Assembly (NCBI GenBank): GCA_019636495.1
Contig: JAHBXL010000001.1
Coordinates: 1 to 64,000 of the forward strand
Source of the DNA: Phycisphaeraceae bacterium
Lineage (GTDB): Bacteria; Planctomycetota; Phycisphaerae; Phycisphaerales; UBA1924
Length of the DNA: 64,000 bases
Reading direction: 5' to 3'
Part shown: positions 1 to 7,203 of the stretch, piece after piece
How positions within the stretch are numbered: position 1 is the first letter of the stretch
Layout: each line of letters starts with the position of its first letter
Position numbers and translations under genes: made by a program
The notes under the pieces: generated by a model
What the model saw: the letters and a program-made list of their open reading frames with translations, nothing else
The model's database searches: none
What the model was told of the DNA's origin: nothing

Positions 1-398
1 CCCGAGAGCGTGTACTGCGCGTTGAACGCGCTGGCCTCGTTGAGCGTCAGCGTCCCGCCACTTTGCGTGAGCGCGCGGTCGCTCGTCAGCGAGTTCAGCG
101 TGATGTTCGCCGTGATCGTGATGGTCGGACCCGCGGCGATGTCGATGACCGCATCATCCTCCGACCCCGGCAGCACATCGCCGACCCAGTTCACCGGGTC
201 GTGGAAGTTCGTTCCCGTTCCAGTCGGCCCGCCGTCCCACATGATCACGGCCAGGTGCAGGCGCTGCTCGAGCAACTCAAGCATGGCCGGATCACCGCCG
301 CGGCGAGCACGCGGGCTCGAGGCCCGGCCTGCTCTGGCGTGCAGCGCGGCCGCACTGATCTGGGAAAGTCGCCGCCCCCAGCGTTGCGCGTTGGTCAT
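1..398 (-). CDS. Surface/secreted protein with LEQR-type planctomycete N-terminal motif (partial, C-terminus outside window)
   Basis: The reading frame opens at ATG 398 behind a GGAG ribosome binding site and runs off the left edge, so only about 132 N-terminal residues are visible. Residues 1-36 are basic. Residues 40-50 read LELLEQRLHLA, which matches the LEPR/LEQR motif that planctomycetes place near the N-terminus of large exported proteins. It is followed by a W-D-G-G ... N-F-H-D-P-V-N-W stretch (about 54-71) and V-L-P-G-S-E-D-D-A-V-I-D, typical of the first strand-rich repeat of autotransporter-like beta-helix adhesins. I infer a large, probably surface-exposed, beta-strand-repeat protein. 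The domain content beyond the edge is unknown. Confidence 0.72.
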   Translation of the reverse strand, partial: MTNAQRWGRRLSQISAAALHARAGRASSPRARRGGDPAMLELLEQRLHLAVIMWDGGPTGTGTNFHDPVNWVGDVLPGSEDDAVIDIAAGPTITITANITLNSLTSDRALTQSGGTLTLNEASAFNAQYTLS

Positions 399-613
399 GG
401 ATCATCTCCAAGATGGGATCCCAGACGCGGCCTTGGCGATCTTGACAGGTTAGCACGAGGTGGGTCTCGTGCAAGGGTTTTCTCTGTAATGTGATGCGAA
501 AAGTCCCGCCCGCGCGCCACCTGCAATCCCGGGCCATTTCAATCTTCTGCTCCGCGGCATGAGTGCTGGGCCCACAGCGCAGGCGTGGCGGCGCGCTCGG
601 GCGCGGCCGACGC

Positions 614-619
614 TATCCT
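614..619 (+). promoter_or_regulatory. -10 element TATCCT for the membrane protein at 628
   Basis: TATCCT ends 8 nt before ATG 628, which places the expected transcription start at or next to the start codon. This favours ATG 628 over the upstream in-frame ATG 559. Confidence 0.5.
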
Positions 620-627
620 CTGCCCGA

Positions 628-1503
628 ATGTCACACGTGCTGAAGCGGTGGATCGTTCTGCTCGTCTCGCTTCTCGTTCTCGGGCCTGTCGCCGGGATTC
701 TGGTTGCGATGCTGCGTGCGCCCGATGGCGGGGCGCACGCGAGTTTGTTCATAAACACCAGTCCGGTGTGGGGTGCGGTCGTCGGGTTGCTGGTATTCGC
801 TTTGGCCGCGGCGGGCGGCGTGCCGGCGGCGCGCGTGGGCGGCGTCGGTCACGGGTACTTCTGCGCGGGACTGGTGTTGGCGTGGGCGGCGTGGGCGACG
901 GGGCAGATTGACCACATCCTGCACCGCACGCAGTCGGTCTCGACGATGTACACGCTGACGGGCGAGGCGGTGTTCGTCGGCGCGATGGCGCTGGGGCTGG
1001 GCGTGCTGTTGCTGTGGATCTCCAAGGACCCATCGCCGCACGGCGGGGAGGCGGGCTCGTCGGCTCACCCGCATCACGTCGAACCGCGCGCGTTGTGGAA
1101 CAATTCAACGCCGCAGGCGTTGCTCATCGGCGCGGCGATCGGCGGCATCGTGGCGTGGCTGGTCGCGCAGGACACGCTCAAGGGCCAGACCTTCGCCGCG
1201 GCGGCGTTTGCGGGGATGCTCGGCGCGACCGCGGGCCGGATGAGCGCGCCGAACGCATCGGCGGTGACGTTTGTCGCGGCGATCGTCGTGCTGGCGGTCG
1301 TTTCGCCGGTCGCGGCGACGTTCATGCACGCGGGCGGCATGGGCCCGACACGTGCCGCCCTTGCGGGGCGGTTGTTTGCGCTGGCGCGGCCGCTGCCGCT
1401 GGATTGGGCCGCGGGCGCGTTTTTTGGCATTCCGCTGGGGTTGTCCTGGGCCGCATCGATGATCGACCGGCACGCGCCCAAGGCCGATGGTCATCCGGCC
1501 TGA
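628..1503 (+). CDS. Hypothetical polytopic membrane protein (291 aa)
   Basis: I do not recognise this protein. It has about seven or eight hydrophobic segments: roughly residues 7-28, 47-67, 75-93, 112-130, 162-180, 185-200, 210-230 and 258-280, rich in Ala, Gly, Val and Leu. A short hydrophilic, His-containing loop (about 132-155) lies between the fourth and fifth segments. The long frame could start at ATG 559, but that adds an arginine-rich, non-membrane leader. The start at 628 begins directly with M-S-H-V-L-K-R-W and a membrane helix, and a -10 element sits just upstream. It converges on the DinB-like gene with 12 bp between the stop codons. No catalytic motif was seen. Confidence 0.75.
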   Translation: MSHVLKRWIVLLVSLLVLGPVAGILVAMLRAPDGGAHASLFINTSPVWGAVVGLLVFALAAAGGVPAARVGGVGHGYFCAGLVLAWAAWATGQIDHILHRTQSVSTMYTLTGEAVFVGAMALGLGVLLLWISKDPSPHGGEAGSSAHPHHVEPRALWNNSTPQALLIGAAIGGIVAWLVAQDTLKGQTFAAAAFAGMLGATAGRMSAPNASAVTFVAAIVVLAVVSPVAATFMHAGGMGPTRAALAGRLFALARPLPLDWAAGAFFGIPLGLSWAASMIDRHAPKADGHPA

Positions 1504-1515
1504 GCCGCGACGGCA

Positions 1516-2118
1516 TCACATGATGCTTTTGAGCCCGAGCGCCCGCCGCAGCGAACTCAACTGGCCCGAATGCCAGCCCTCGTGCCAGGCGGCCTTGTCG
1601 AGCACGTCGGCGCGGTCGCGGCAGAATCCGTGCGAGTTGCCGATGGTTGGCTTGCTCGCATCGGCGGATCGGATGCGCGCGGCGAGATCGACGAACCGCT
1701 CGTACGCGCGATCGAAATGCGAACGCACCTCGGACATGGGCGGATACGCCGCGGCGTCGGGCACGGGCTTGGAGCCCATGCCGAACATCGCGTTGTAGTT
1801 GTCGGGCAGCGGTGCCCAGGTGCCATCGAGCAGACTGGCAAGCCACTGGTAGGTGGTAGCGAGGTGGCCGATGGTCCACAGCGCGTGGTTGTCGTGGGGG
1901 GAAGGTTGGAAGGTGAGTTTGTCGGCGGGCCAATCGGCGAGCAGCGCGATGGTCGTTCCGTGCGCCCAGTTGACAAGGTCGAGGCCGCGCTTCGCGGGGT
2001 TCAGCGCCGGCGCGGCCTTGCGCGCGGGCTTGGGCGCGCCAGCAGCCGGGTGCTTCGTGCCCGTGCGCCGGGTGGCAGTGGATGACGAGTTCCGCTTGGC
2101 GGTCTTCTTGCGGGCCAT
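1516..2118 (-). CDS. DinB-like / DUF1569-type four-helix-bundle protein (200 aa)
   Basis: The protein begins with a Lys/Arg/Ala-rich tail (residues 1-40) and then a helical domain of DinB-superfamily type. The two signatures are N-H-A-L-W-T-I-G-H-L (about residues 75-84) and W-H-E-G-W-H-S-G-Q-L near the C-terminus (about 180-190). In this superfamily such histidines form a metal site. Members act as thiol-dependent transferases or are uncharacterised stress proteins, so the substrate cannot be named. ATG 2118 is chosen over ATG 2166 because the extra residues are not conserved-looking; neither start has a strong ribosome binding site. It is divergent from the cysteine-rich gene at 2288. Confidence 0.72.
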   Translation of the reverse strand: MARKKTAKRNSSSTATRRTGTKHPAAGAPKPARKAAPALNPAKRGLDLVNWAHGTTIALLADWPADKLTFQPSPHDNHALWTIGHLATTYQWLASLLDGTWAPLPDNYNAMFGMGSKPVPDAAAYPPMSEVRSHFDRAYERFVDLAARIRSADASKPTIGNSHGFCRDRADVLDKAAWHEGWHSGQLSSLRRALGLKSIM

Positions 2119-2228
2119 GGTCGGGATTCCGTGTTCGGGTTTCGTGAGGAATTTGGAACGGATCATGTTATTGTGGAGAGCAGTCCGCGGCTCCCGACTC
2201 GTGGTCGCGCATATTCTGGATATTCAGA

Positions 2229-2234
2229 TATACT
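2229..2234 (+). promoter_or_regulatory. Consensus-like -10 TATACT in an AT-rich patch upstream of the cysteine-rich gene
   Basis: Positions 2211-2237 are strikingly AT-rich for this genome and contain two ATATTC copies (2211-2216 and 2220-2225) followed by TATACT. The spacing to ATG 2288 leaves a leader of about 45-50 nt. No clear -35 was found. The ATATTC pair could be a regulator site. Confidence 0.4.
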
Positions 2235-2287
2235 ATCAACATCGCAGCGCGGAACCCTGTTTGCTGGTAGATCGAGTTGAGAGTCGC

Positions 2288-2779
2288 ATGATCACCCGGG
2301 TGCTCACGATCCTGTTGCTCGCCTTGACCGCGGCGTCATCGCTGCCATGGCGGGTTGTGTGCGCGCCTGGGTGCTGTGAGTCGTTCGGGGGGTCTTGCCA
2401 GACTGTCGTATCGGCCATGCCGGGCGCATCGTCGTGTTGCGCATCATCGTGCTGCGATGAACCGGTTGCGCTGTGTGCCGCGCCGGTTGAAGCGCAGCAA
2501 GCGGGCGGGTTGACCTGTGCAGCGCACGGTGGGGCGTGCTGCTGCGTGTTTGTGCCATCGCGCCCGTGCACGGGGTGCGATCTGTTCCGCTTTGTCGCCT
2601 GGGCGCCGTGGAAGAACGAGCGAGCCGAGATCAGCGACTTCGCATCGGGCCAGTGGCCGTTGGCGGCGATGGGACTTCCTCGCGCGCCGGAGGCGCTCGG
2701 CTGTCGCGTGCCGACGCGGCCGCCGTGGAGGCCGTCGGGCCCGGCGTTGCTCAGCCACATCTGCATGCTGACGATCTAG
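2288..2779 (+). CDS. Secreted cysteine-rich protein of unknown function (163 aa, 17 Cys)
   Basis: Residues 1-19 form a signal peptide (hydrophobic M-I-T-R-V-L-T-I-L-L-L-A-L-T core), and cleavage is plausible around W-R-V-V-C. The mature part has 17 cysteines, mostly as CC or CCC clusters: G-C-C, S-C-C-A-S-S-C-C, A-C-C-C and C-T-G-C. A more ordinary, Trp/Pro-containing C-terminal half follows. The frame stays open upstream to about 1853, but the signal peptide fixes the start at 2288. The gene lies 173 bp upstream of an even more cysteine-rich small secreted protein. Periplasmic metal binding is my inference; no characterised family was recognised. Confidence 0.62.
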   Translation: MITRVLTILLLALTAASSLPWRVVCAPGCCESFGGSCQTVVSAMPGASSCCASSCCDEPVALCAAPVEAQQAGGLTCAAHGGACCCVFVPSRPCTGCDLFRFVAWAPWKNERAEISDFASGQWPLAAMGLPRAPEALGCRVPTRPPWRPSGPALLSHICMLTI

Positions 2780-2833
2780 CAGCGCCCGCGTGCCGCGCTC
2801 ACGTTGTGTGCGCGGACGCCTGAACGGCTCTTG

Positions 2834-2920
2834 TTGACCACTCACGTTTCGACGGCATCCGGCGCGGTAAGCGCGCTCGCGTTGGGCGCGGACGCGCGCG
2901 GATGTGGATTGACCATTCAC
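2834..2920 (+). repeat. Two near-identical TTGACCA(C/T)TCAC boxes upstream of the small Cys-rich gene
   Basis: TTGACCACTCAC (2834-2845) and TTGACCATTCAC (2909-2920) are 75 bp apart and differ at one base. The second lies 33 bp before ATG 2953. They could be -35 elements or half-sites for one regulator. Confidence 0.4.
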
Positions 2921-2923
2921 TTT

Positions 2924-2937
2924 GCATGGCGCCATGC
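2924..2937. promoter_or_regulatory. Perfect 14-bp palindrome GCATGGCGCCATGC
   Basis: This perfect palindrome sits between the second TTGACCA box and the AGGAGA ribosome binding site of the small Cys-rich gene. It could be an operator, or an RNA hairpin in the leader. No regulator gene is adjacent. Confidence 0.4.
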
Positions 2938-2952
2938 GCCAGGAGATACACG

Positions 2953-3189
2953 ATGTTTGCTGCATTGATCATGATGACCTCGGTTGCGTTCGGCGGCGCC
3001 GGCCCGGCCACCTCGTGCTGCCCGGCTTGCGACTGCTGCTGCGCGTGCTGCGCCGCCGGGTGCTGCGGCGGCGGGTGCTGCGACCTGTGCAACTGCACCG
3101 CCAACTGCTGCGGGGCGTCGGCCGCGGCCGCGCCGGCCACGGCGGGTAATTGCTGCTCCGCCGCGACCAAGTCGTGCTGCGCCAAGTGA
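2953..3189 (+). CDS. Small secreted metallothionein-like protein, 20 cysteines in 78 residues
   Basis: ATG 2953 follows AGGAGA (2941-2946) at ideal spacing, so this start is well supported. Residues 1-16 are a short signal-like stretch (M-F-A-A-L-I-M-M-T-S-V-A-F-G). From residue 22 on, about one residue in three is cysteine: S-C-C-P-A-C-D-C-C-C-A-C-C, A-A-G-C-C, G-G-G-C-C-D-L-C-N-C, then N-C-C and S-C-C near the C-terminus. No aromatic residue follows the signal. The pattern resembles metallothioneins in density but not a specific bacterial family such as SmtA. A strong terminator follows. Metal sequestration or sensing in the periplasm is inferred. A disulfide-rich structural peptide is the alternative. 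Confidence 0.68.
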   Translation: MFAALIMMTSVAFGGAGPATSCCPACDCCCACCAAGCCGGGCCDLCNCTANCCGASAAAAPATAGNCCSAATKSCCAK

Positions 3190-3239
3190 GCGCGGAGTCG
3201 AGGTAGCCGGCTGTCGTTGAGGCGGCCTGCAGTCCACAC

Positions 3240-3275
3240 GACCGGCCCTGCCCCTGCGGCGGGGCCGGTCTTTTT
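3240..3275 (+). terminator. Rho-independent terminator after the small Cys-rich gene
   Basis: ACCGGCCC (3241-3248) pairs perfectly with GGGCCGGT (3262-3269) across a 13-nt loop and is followed by CTTTTT. It is the clearest intrinsic terminator in the window. Confidence 0.85.
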
Positions 3276-3450
3276 GCGTTGCGCAGTGGCGAGGTACGGA
3301 ACTCGCCGAGGCCGCCCAAGACGGACCCCAAAACCGCCGATGTACTCCGATAACCCACGCTCAGCCTCGGTGCATGCACGGGTTGACCGCACTACGCTTG
3401 GCCCCGGGAAACGCGCCCGGATTCACCCAGACACACGACGAAAGAGCACC

Positions 3451-4956
3451 ATGTCCGCCTCAACGCCCAAACTTCGCATCGCGCTCACCAATGGCGACGG
3501 CATCGGCCCCGAGATCATGGCCGCGACGCTGGAACTCTTTGATGCTGCGGGCGTGCAGAAGCACGTCGAGTTCGTGCCGGTGGAGATGGGCCGCGCGGTG
3601 TTTGAGAAGGGCAACACGCGCGGGATGACGGATCAGGCGATGGCGACGGTCGAGGACTGCGGAATCCTCTTCAAGGGCCCGATGGAGACGCCAAAGGGGA
3701 GCGGCGGCAAGTCGATCAACGTGACGGCGCGGAAGATCTGGAACGCGTTCGCGAACCTGCGGCACTTCCAGTCGCTGCCGGGCGTGAGCACGGTGTACTC
3801 GCAGGCGGGGATCCCGGTGAACTTCTACGTGGTCCGCGAGAACATCGAGGACACGTACGGGGGCGTCGAGCACCGGCTGACGAACGACATGATCCAGTGC
3901 AAGCGGCTGATCTCGGCCCCGGGATCGGATCAGGTGCACCGGTTTGCATTCCAGACGGCGCGGCGGCTGGGCCTGAAGAAGGTCCACTGCGGGCACAAGG
4001 CCAACATCATGAAGATGACCGACGGCCTGTTCCTGGAGCGGTTCAAGGCGGTGGCGAAGGACTTTCCGGAGATCGAGACGGCGGATGTGATCATCGATGC
4101 GCTGTGCATGAACCTGGTGCTGCGGCCGCAGCAGTATCAGATGGTGGTGCTGCCGAACCTGCAGGGGGACATCGTCTCGGACCTTGCGGCGGGCCTGGTG
4201 GGCGGGCTGGGCTTTGCGCCCAGCGCGAACATCGGCCGGCACATCTCGATCTTTGAGGCGGTGCACGGGACCGCGCCGGACATCGCCGGGCGCGGCATCG
4301 CGAACCCGACGGCTTTGATCTTGTCCGGACTGATGATGCTGCGGCACATCGGGATGATGCGTCAGGCCGCGCTGATCGAGAACGCGGTGCTGTGCGCGCT
4401 CGAGGAGGGCGTGCGGACGGGCGACTTCGGCGACCAGACCAAGCCCGCGCTCTCAACCCGAGACTACACGAAGGCGATCATCTCACGGCTCGGCAAGGCG
4501 CCGTCGTCCGGCAAGGGCATGGCGGTTTCGGCTGAGGGTGCGGACGATCGCCCGACGTTCGTCAAGCCGTCGCGGCCGATTCACCAGGAGATCATCCGCA
4601 CGTTCACGAACGTGGTCTCGCACGTGGTGGGCTGCGACATCTATCTCGACACGCCTCTCTCGCCGATCGCGGTCGCGGATGAAATGACCCGGGCCGCGGC
4701 GGACACGCCGTTCAAACTGACTCTGATTTCGAATCGCGGCACCCAGGTGTGGCCGACGGGCTCGATCTACACCGAGTGCGTGGACTACTACCGCGTGCGG
4801 TTTGAGATTCGAGACGGCGTGCGGCCGGGCGAGTTCGGCCAGGGCCGGGCGATCGCGCTGCTGGACAAGATCGCGGAGAAGTTCAGCGTGTGCTCGTACG
4901 AACTGCTGCGGACGTTTGACGGGGTCAAGGGGTACAGCCTGGCGCAGGGGCAGTAG
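3451..4956 (+). CDS. icd: Isocitrate dehydrogenase (NADP-type, long form, 501 aa)
   Basis: This enzyme oxidatively decarboxylates isocitrate to 2-oxoglutarate in the TCA cycle. The isocitrate/isopropylmalate dehydrogenase fold is clear: N-G-D-G-I-G-P-E-I near residue 14, V-R-E-N-I-E-D-T-Y-G-G-V-E-H-R (about 128-142), metal-binding aspartates in I-I-D-A-L (about 215) and G-D-I-V-S-D (about 239-244), and E-A-V-H-G-T-A-P-D-I-A-G-R-G-I-A-N-P (about 269-286). About 130 C-terminal residues beyond the core resemble the long, Thermus-type homodimeric IDH. ATG 3451 is chosen because the family starts just before the N-G-D-G motif, and the open frame upstream is arginine-rich noise. A TACGCT hexamer (3393-3398) gives a possible promoter with a leader of about 50 nt. 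Confidence 0.93.
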   Translation: MSASTPKLRIALTNGDGIGPEIMAATLELFDAAGVQKHVEFVPVEMGRAVFEKGNTRGMTDQAMATVEDCGILFKGPMETPKGSGGKSINVTARKIWNAFANLRHFQSLPGVSTVYSQAGIPVNFYVVRENIEDTYGGVEHRLTNDMIQCKRLISAPGSDQVHRFAFQTARRLGLKKVHCGHKANIMKMTDGLFLERFKAVAKDFPEIETADVIIDALCMNLVLRPQQYQMVVLPNLQGDIVSDLAAGLVGGLGFAPSANIGRHISIFEAVHGTAPDIAGRGIANPTALILSGLMMLRHIGMMRQAALIENAVLCALEEGVRTGDFGDQTKPALSTRDYTKAIISRLGKAPSSGKGMAVSAEGADDRPTFVKPSRPIHQEIIRTFTNVVSHVVGCDIYLDTPLSPIAVADEMTRAAADTPFKLTLISNRGTQVWPTGSIYTECVDYYRVRFEIRDGVRPGEFGQGRAIALLDKIAEKFSVCSYELLRTFDGVKGYSLAQGQ

Positions 4957-4961
4957 GTTCG

Positions 4962-4967
4962 TATCCT
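4962..4967 (+). promoter_or_regulatory. -10 element TATCCT for the zinc-ribbon protein at 4975
   Basis: TATCCT ends 7 nt before GTG 4975. It lies inside a small GTAGG/CCTAC hairpin (4953-4969) that overlaps the icd stop codon. Confidence 0.45.
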
Positions 4968-4974
4968 ACCTGCT

Positions 4975-5397
4975 GTGGAGACATCACTCGACGTTGCCAG
5001 ACGGCTCCGCAGGATCGTCTTGATCCTGGGGATGCTGATAGCGCTCATCGGACTGCTGATCGCCTGGAACTGCGACGATGGGCGGCGGGGCCGCGCAGGC
5101 ATTCTTGCACAGCTGAAGGGCTATTCCGGTTGCTGGTGCGACGACTGCGTGCGCAACTTGGTCGGAGTCCAGCCAGCATCGAATCGGCGACCATTCAACG
5201 GAACTGGCGCATTCCTTTCCGGCACGGTCGCTGTGTGCTTTGGCGCCACACTGGTCCTCGTCGCAGCGCGCCGCCCGAGACTCTTTGTGCGGCTCGCTCG
5301 GCGACGTATCACGGATCCGAGCCATTGCAAGAACTGCGGCTACGACCTCACGGGTCTTGGAGAGCGCTGTCGCTGCCCGGAGTGCGGGGAGGAGTGA
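4975..5397 (+). CDS. Membrane protein with C-terminal CxxCGYD...CPECG zinc ribbon (140 aa)
   Basis: Two transmembrane segments are visible (about residues 13-31 and 80-98). A C-terminal zinc ribbon follows, with C118-x-x-C121-G-Y-D-L-T-G-L ... C-R-C-P-E-C. This CxxCGYDL-G----CPECG module recurs in many planctomycete proteins, and a paralogous arrangement occurs at 31204-31584. The start is GTG; a -10 element lies only 7 nt upstream, so the mRNA may be leaderless. The function is unknown. Base composition from here to about 5830 looks less GC-rich than the neighbours, suggesting an accessory patch. Confidence 0.68.
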   Translation: METSLDVARRLRRIVLILGMLIALIGLLIAWNCDDGRRGRAGILAQLKGYSGCWCDDCVRNLVGVQPASNRRPFNGTGAFLSGTVAVCFGATLVLVAARRPRLFVRLARRRITDPSHCKNCGYDLTGLGERCRCPECGEE

Positions 5398-5408
5398 CCG
5401 GTGTGGTG

Positions 5409-5816
5409 TCAGTTCTGCACGACTTCGTTGCCGGGCACTTCAAAGATGAGTTCGACGCCGCGGCAGGCGATTGTCAACTTACTTGCCGTAGTTGCTGTTT
5501 CAAGCCGATGCACAGCCACATCGCCAGGAATATCGCCGAGTGGACGCATTAACCGTATGAACTTCTGCGCGGCGTCGGGCACAAGTGTCTCGCCGCCCAT
5601 GACCGCTTCGTGCGTGCTTATCCAAAACCGAAAGGTCGCCTCCATCGCAACGCAGTCATGAAAGGAGAGCTTGGCCGGAACGAATCCTTCATGCTCGTAG
5701 GACTCCTTGTACTGCAACTGCAACGCGATGACGACGACGCCGTCATTGCTCGTGATCGTTGCGCCGACCAGCAGGCTGTCATGCAGATTCAGATCGTCCA
5801 TCGTTCGGATGGTCAT
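5409..5816 (-). CDS. Hypothetical protein (135 aa)
   Basis: No family is recognised. The protein starts M-T-I-R-T-M-D-D-L-N-L-H-D-S and alternates polar and hydrophobic residues as expected for a soluble alpha/beta protein, without a signal peptide or membrane segment. Two cysteines are scattered with no CxxC pair. It is accepted as a gene because no competing frame explains the interval and a TAGGGT -10-like hexamer lies 7 nt before the ATG. It converges on the zinc-ribbon gene with 11 bp between the stops. Confidence 0.55.
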   Translation of the reverse strand: MTIRTMDDLNLHDSLLVGATITSNDGVVVIALQLQYKESYEHEGFVPAKLSFHDCVAMEATFRFWISTHEAVMGGETLVPDAAQKFIRLMRPLGDIPGDVAVHRLETATTASKLTIACRGVELIFEVPGNEVVQN

Positions 5817-5823
5817 GGATTCG

Positions 5824-5829
5824 ACCCTA
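5824..5829 (-). promoter_or_regulatory. -10-like TAGGGT upstream of 5816
   Basis: On the minus strand TAGGGT ends 7 nt before ATG 5816. It is a weaker hexamer than most others in the window but has the same spacing. Confidence 0.35.
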
Positions 5830-5890
5830 TGCCGGTGTCCGTTCTACGAGTTTCCGATGTGAAGGCTGATTCGGTGGCTGGCGTGCAGTC

Positions 5891-7153
5891 TCAGAACATA
5901 TCCGTGAGCATCGGCACGCCGCGGGTTGAGGCAAAGAGGGCGGAGGCAATGGCGAGGGAATCGGGCGAGCCCTCGACGCGGCCTCCCAAGGCGAGTTGCT
6001 CGGCCGAAGCAAAGCCGGCGTAGAGCGTGGCGAGCGCACCGATGTCGCACTTGATTGCGGCGCCGCGGGGCTTGGTGCCGCGAGCGAGCTTGCGCACGGT
6101 CGCGCGTTCGTCGCTCACCTTCAGCGACCAGCGGCCGGTGTTGCCGCTGAGGTTCTCGTCCTTCACATCGAGCGTGAGAGTGGCGTCGATGCCACGGGGC
6201 CAAGCACGCTGCTCGAGCGCGGCCTTCAGATCAACCAGCCGGAGCATCCAGTGGTCGCGCAGGAGCATCGGCTTGTAGGTCTGCTCGGGCAGGGCGATCA
6301 GGAGGGGATTGGTTGGACCGGTGAACCAGATGGCGTCGTTGCCAACGGTTGCGTATCCGGCGAGGAAGGCCCAGAGGCGGTTGATCGCACTGGGCGTGAT
6401 CGCGGCCATGTCCAGGATGTTCACGTTGAAGCGGTTGGGGCCGGTGGTGGTCGGCGGGACCGACTGGGTGAGGAAAATGTAGCCTTCGAGCGTTGGGCCG
6501 CGCTCGATGAGGAAGAGGCGCGATGGCTCGCCGCGGGAGGCGGAAGGTGACTCGATCCGCTTCCATACCACGTCGGTGCGATCGAGTGCGCCCTGGCAGG
6601 TCGAGGCGAAGCGGGTGGAGAGCGCGCGGATACGCACGCGGACGGGGCCCTCGCAGCGAGCCTCTCGCACCGTGAGACCGTCGCCGCCGCGCATCGGTGC
6701 GCGTGCGCCGATCCGGTGCAGCGGGATGTGCACTTCGAACCGGTGCCCGGCCTGCTCGTAGCCGAGGCGGCGATAGAGCGTCTGGTTGGCGGGGTAGAGT
6801 GTCGAGATCGGGGTGCCTTCGGAGTGAAACTCGCGCAGGCAACGCTGCATGAGTTCGCTGGCCCGGCCGCGGCCGCGTGCATCGGGCGCGACGCCGACGC
6901 CCTGAATGCCGACCATGGGAATCGGCGCGCCGTTGAAGTACTGGCCCATGTGGATCAGCACGAGCCCGCCTTCGACCTCGCCGGCGCGGGACAGGACGCG
7001 GATGTTGGCGCGGTCATGAAGCGCGACCCACTCGGCGGCCTCGGCATCGGTGCGGCCGAAAGAATGGGCGAGGACATGGGCGAGCGCGCTGCTCTCGGCA
7101 TCGGTGCGCGGCGGGCCAAAGTAGACACTGCTGTTGGCGGACTTCTTGGACAT
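5891..7153 (-). CDS. Eis-like GNAT N-acetyltransferase (420 aa)
   Basis: Residues 1-150 form a GNAT domain with the acetyl-CoA-binding motif V-A-P-D-A-R-G-R-G-R-A (about 87-97) and the following Y-P-A-N-Q-T-L-Y-R-R-L-G-Y-E segment. A second divergent GNAT-like half follows, then a C-terminal SCP2-like domain (about 310-420). This three-part layout is that of the Eis/COG4552 family, whose members acetylate amines including aminoglycosides and polypeptide lysines. The substrate here is unknown. ATG 7153 is preferred to ATG 7216 because TATCCT ends 6 nt upstream of it and the extra residues look non-coding. It lies 50 bp downstream of the helicase stop. Confidence 0.82.
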   Translation of the reverse strand: MSKKSANSSVYFGPPRTDAESSALAHVLAHSFGRTDAEAAEWVALHDRANIRVLSRAGEVEGGLVLIHMGQYFNGAPIPMVGIQGVGVAPDARGRGRASELMQRCLREFHSEGTPISTLYPANQTLYRRLGYEQAGHRFEVHIPLHRIGARAPMRGGDGLTVREARCEGPVRVRIRALSTRFASTCQGALDRTDVVWKRIESPSASRGEPSRLFLIERGPTLEGYIFLTQSVPPTTTGPNRFNVNILDMAAITPSAINRLWAFLAGYATVGNDAIWFTGPTNPLLIALPEQTYKPMLLRDHWMLRLVDLKAALEQRAWPRGIDATLTLDVKDENLSGNTGRWSLKVSDERATVRKLARGTKPRGAAIKCDIGALATLYAGFASAEQLALGGRVEGSPDSLAIASALFASTRGVPMLTDMF

Positions 7154-7159
7154 GCGGCG

Positions 7160-7165
7160 AGGATA
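7160..7165 (-). promoter_or_regulatory. -10 element TATCCT for the Eis-like gene
   Basis: Minus-strand TATCCT ends 6 nt before ATG 7153, within the 50-bp gap after the helicase gene. The acetyltransferase may therefore have its own promoter. Confidence 0.5.
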
Positions 7166-7203
7166 GGACGACGCCGCGGCGGGGCTGCCGGCGGTCGCTG
7201 CGG

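Noticed and set aside
4953..4969. GTAGG/CCTAC hairpin as the icd terminator
   Set aside because: Only five base pairs and no T-run. It more likely reflects the TATCCT promoter sequence.
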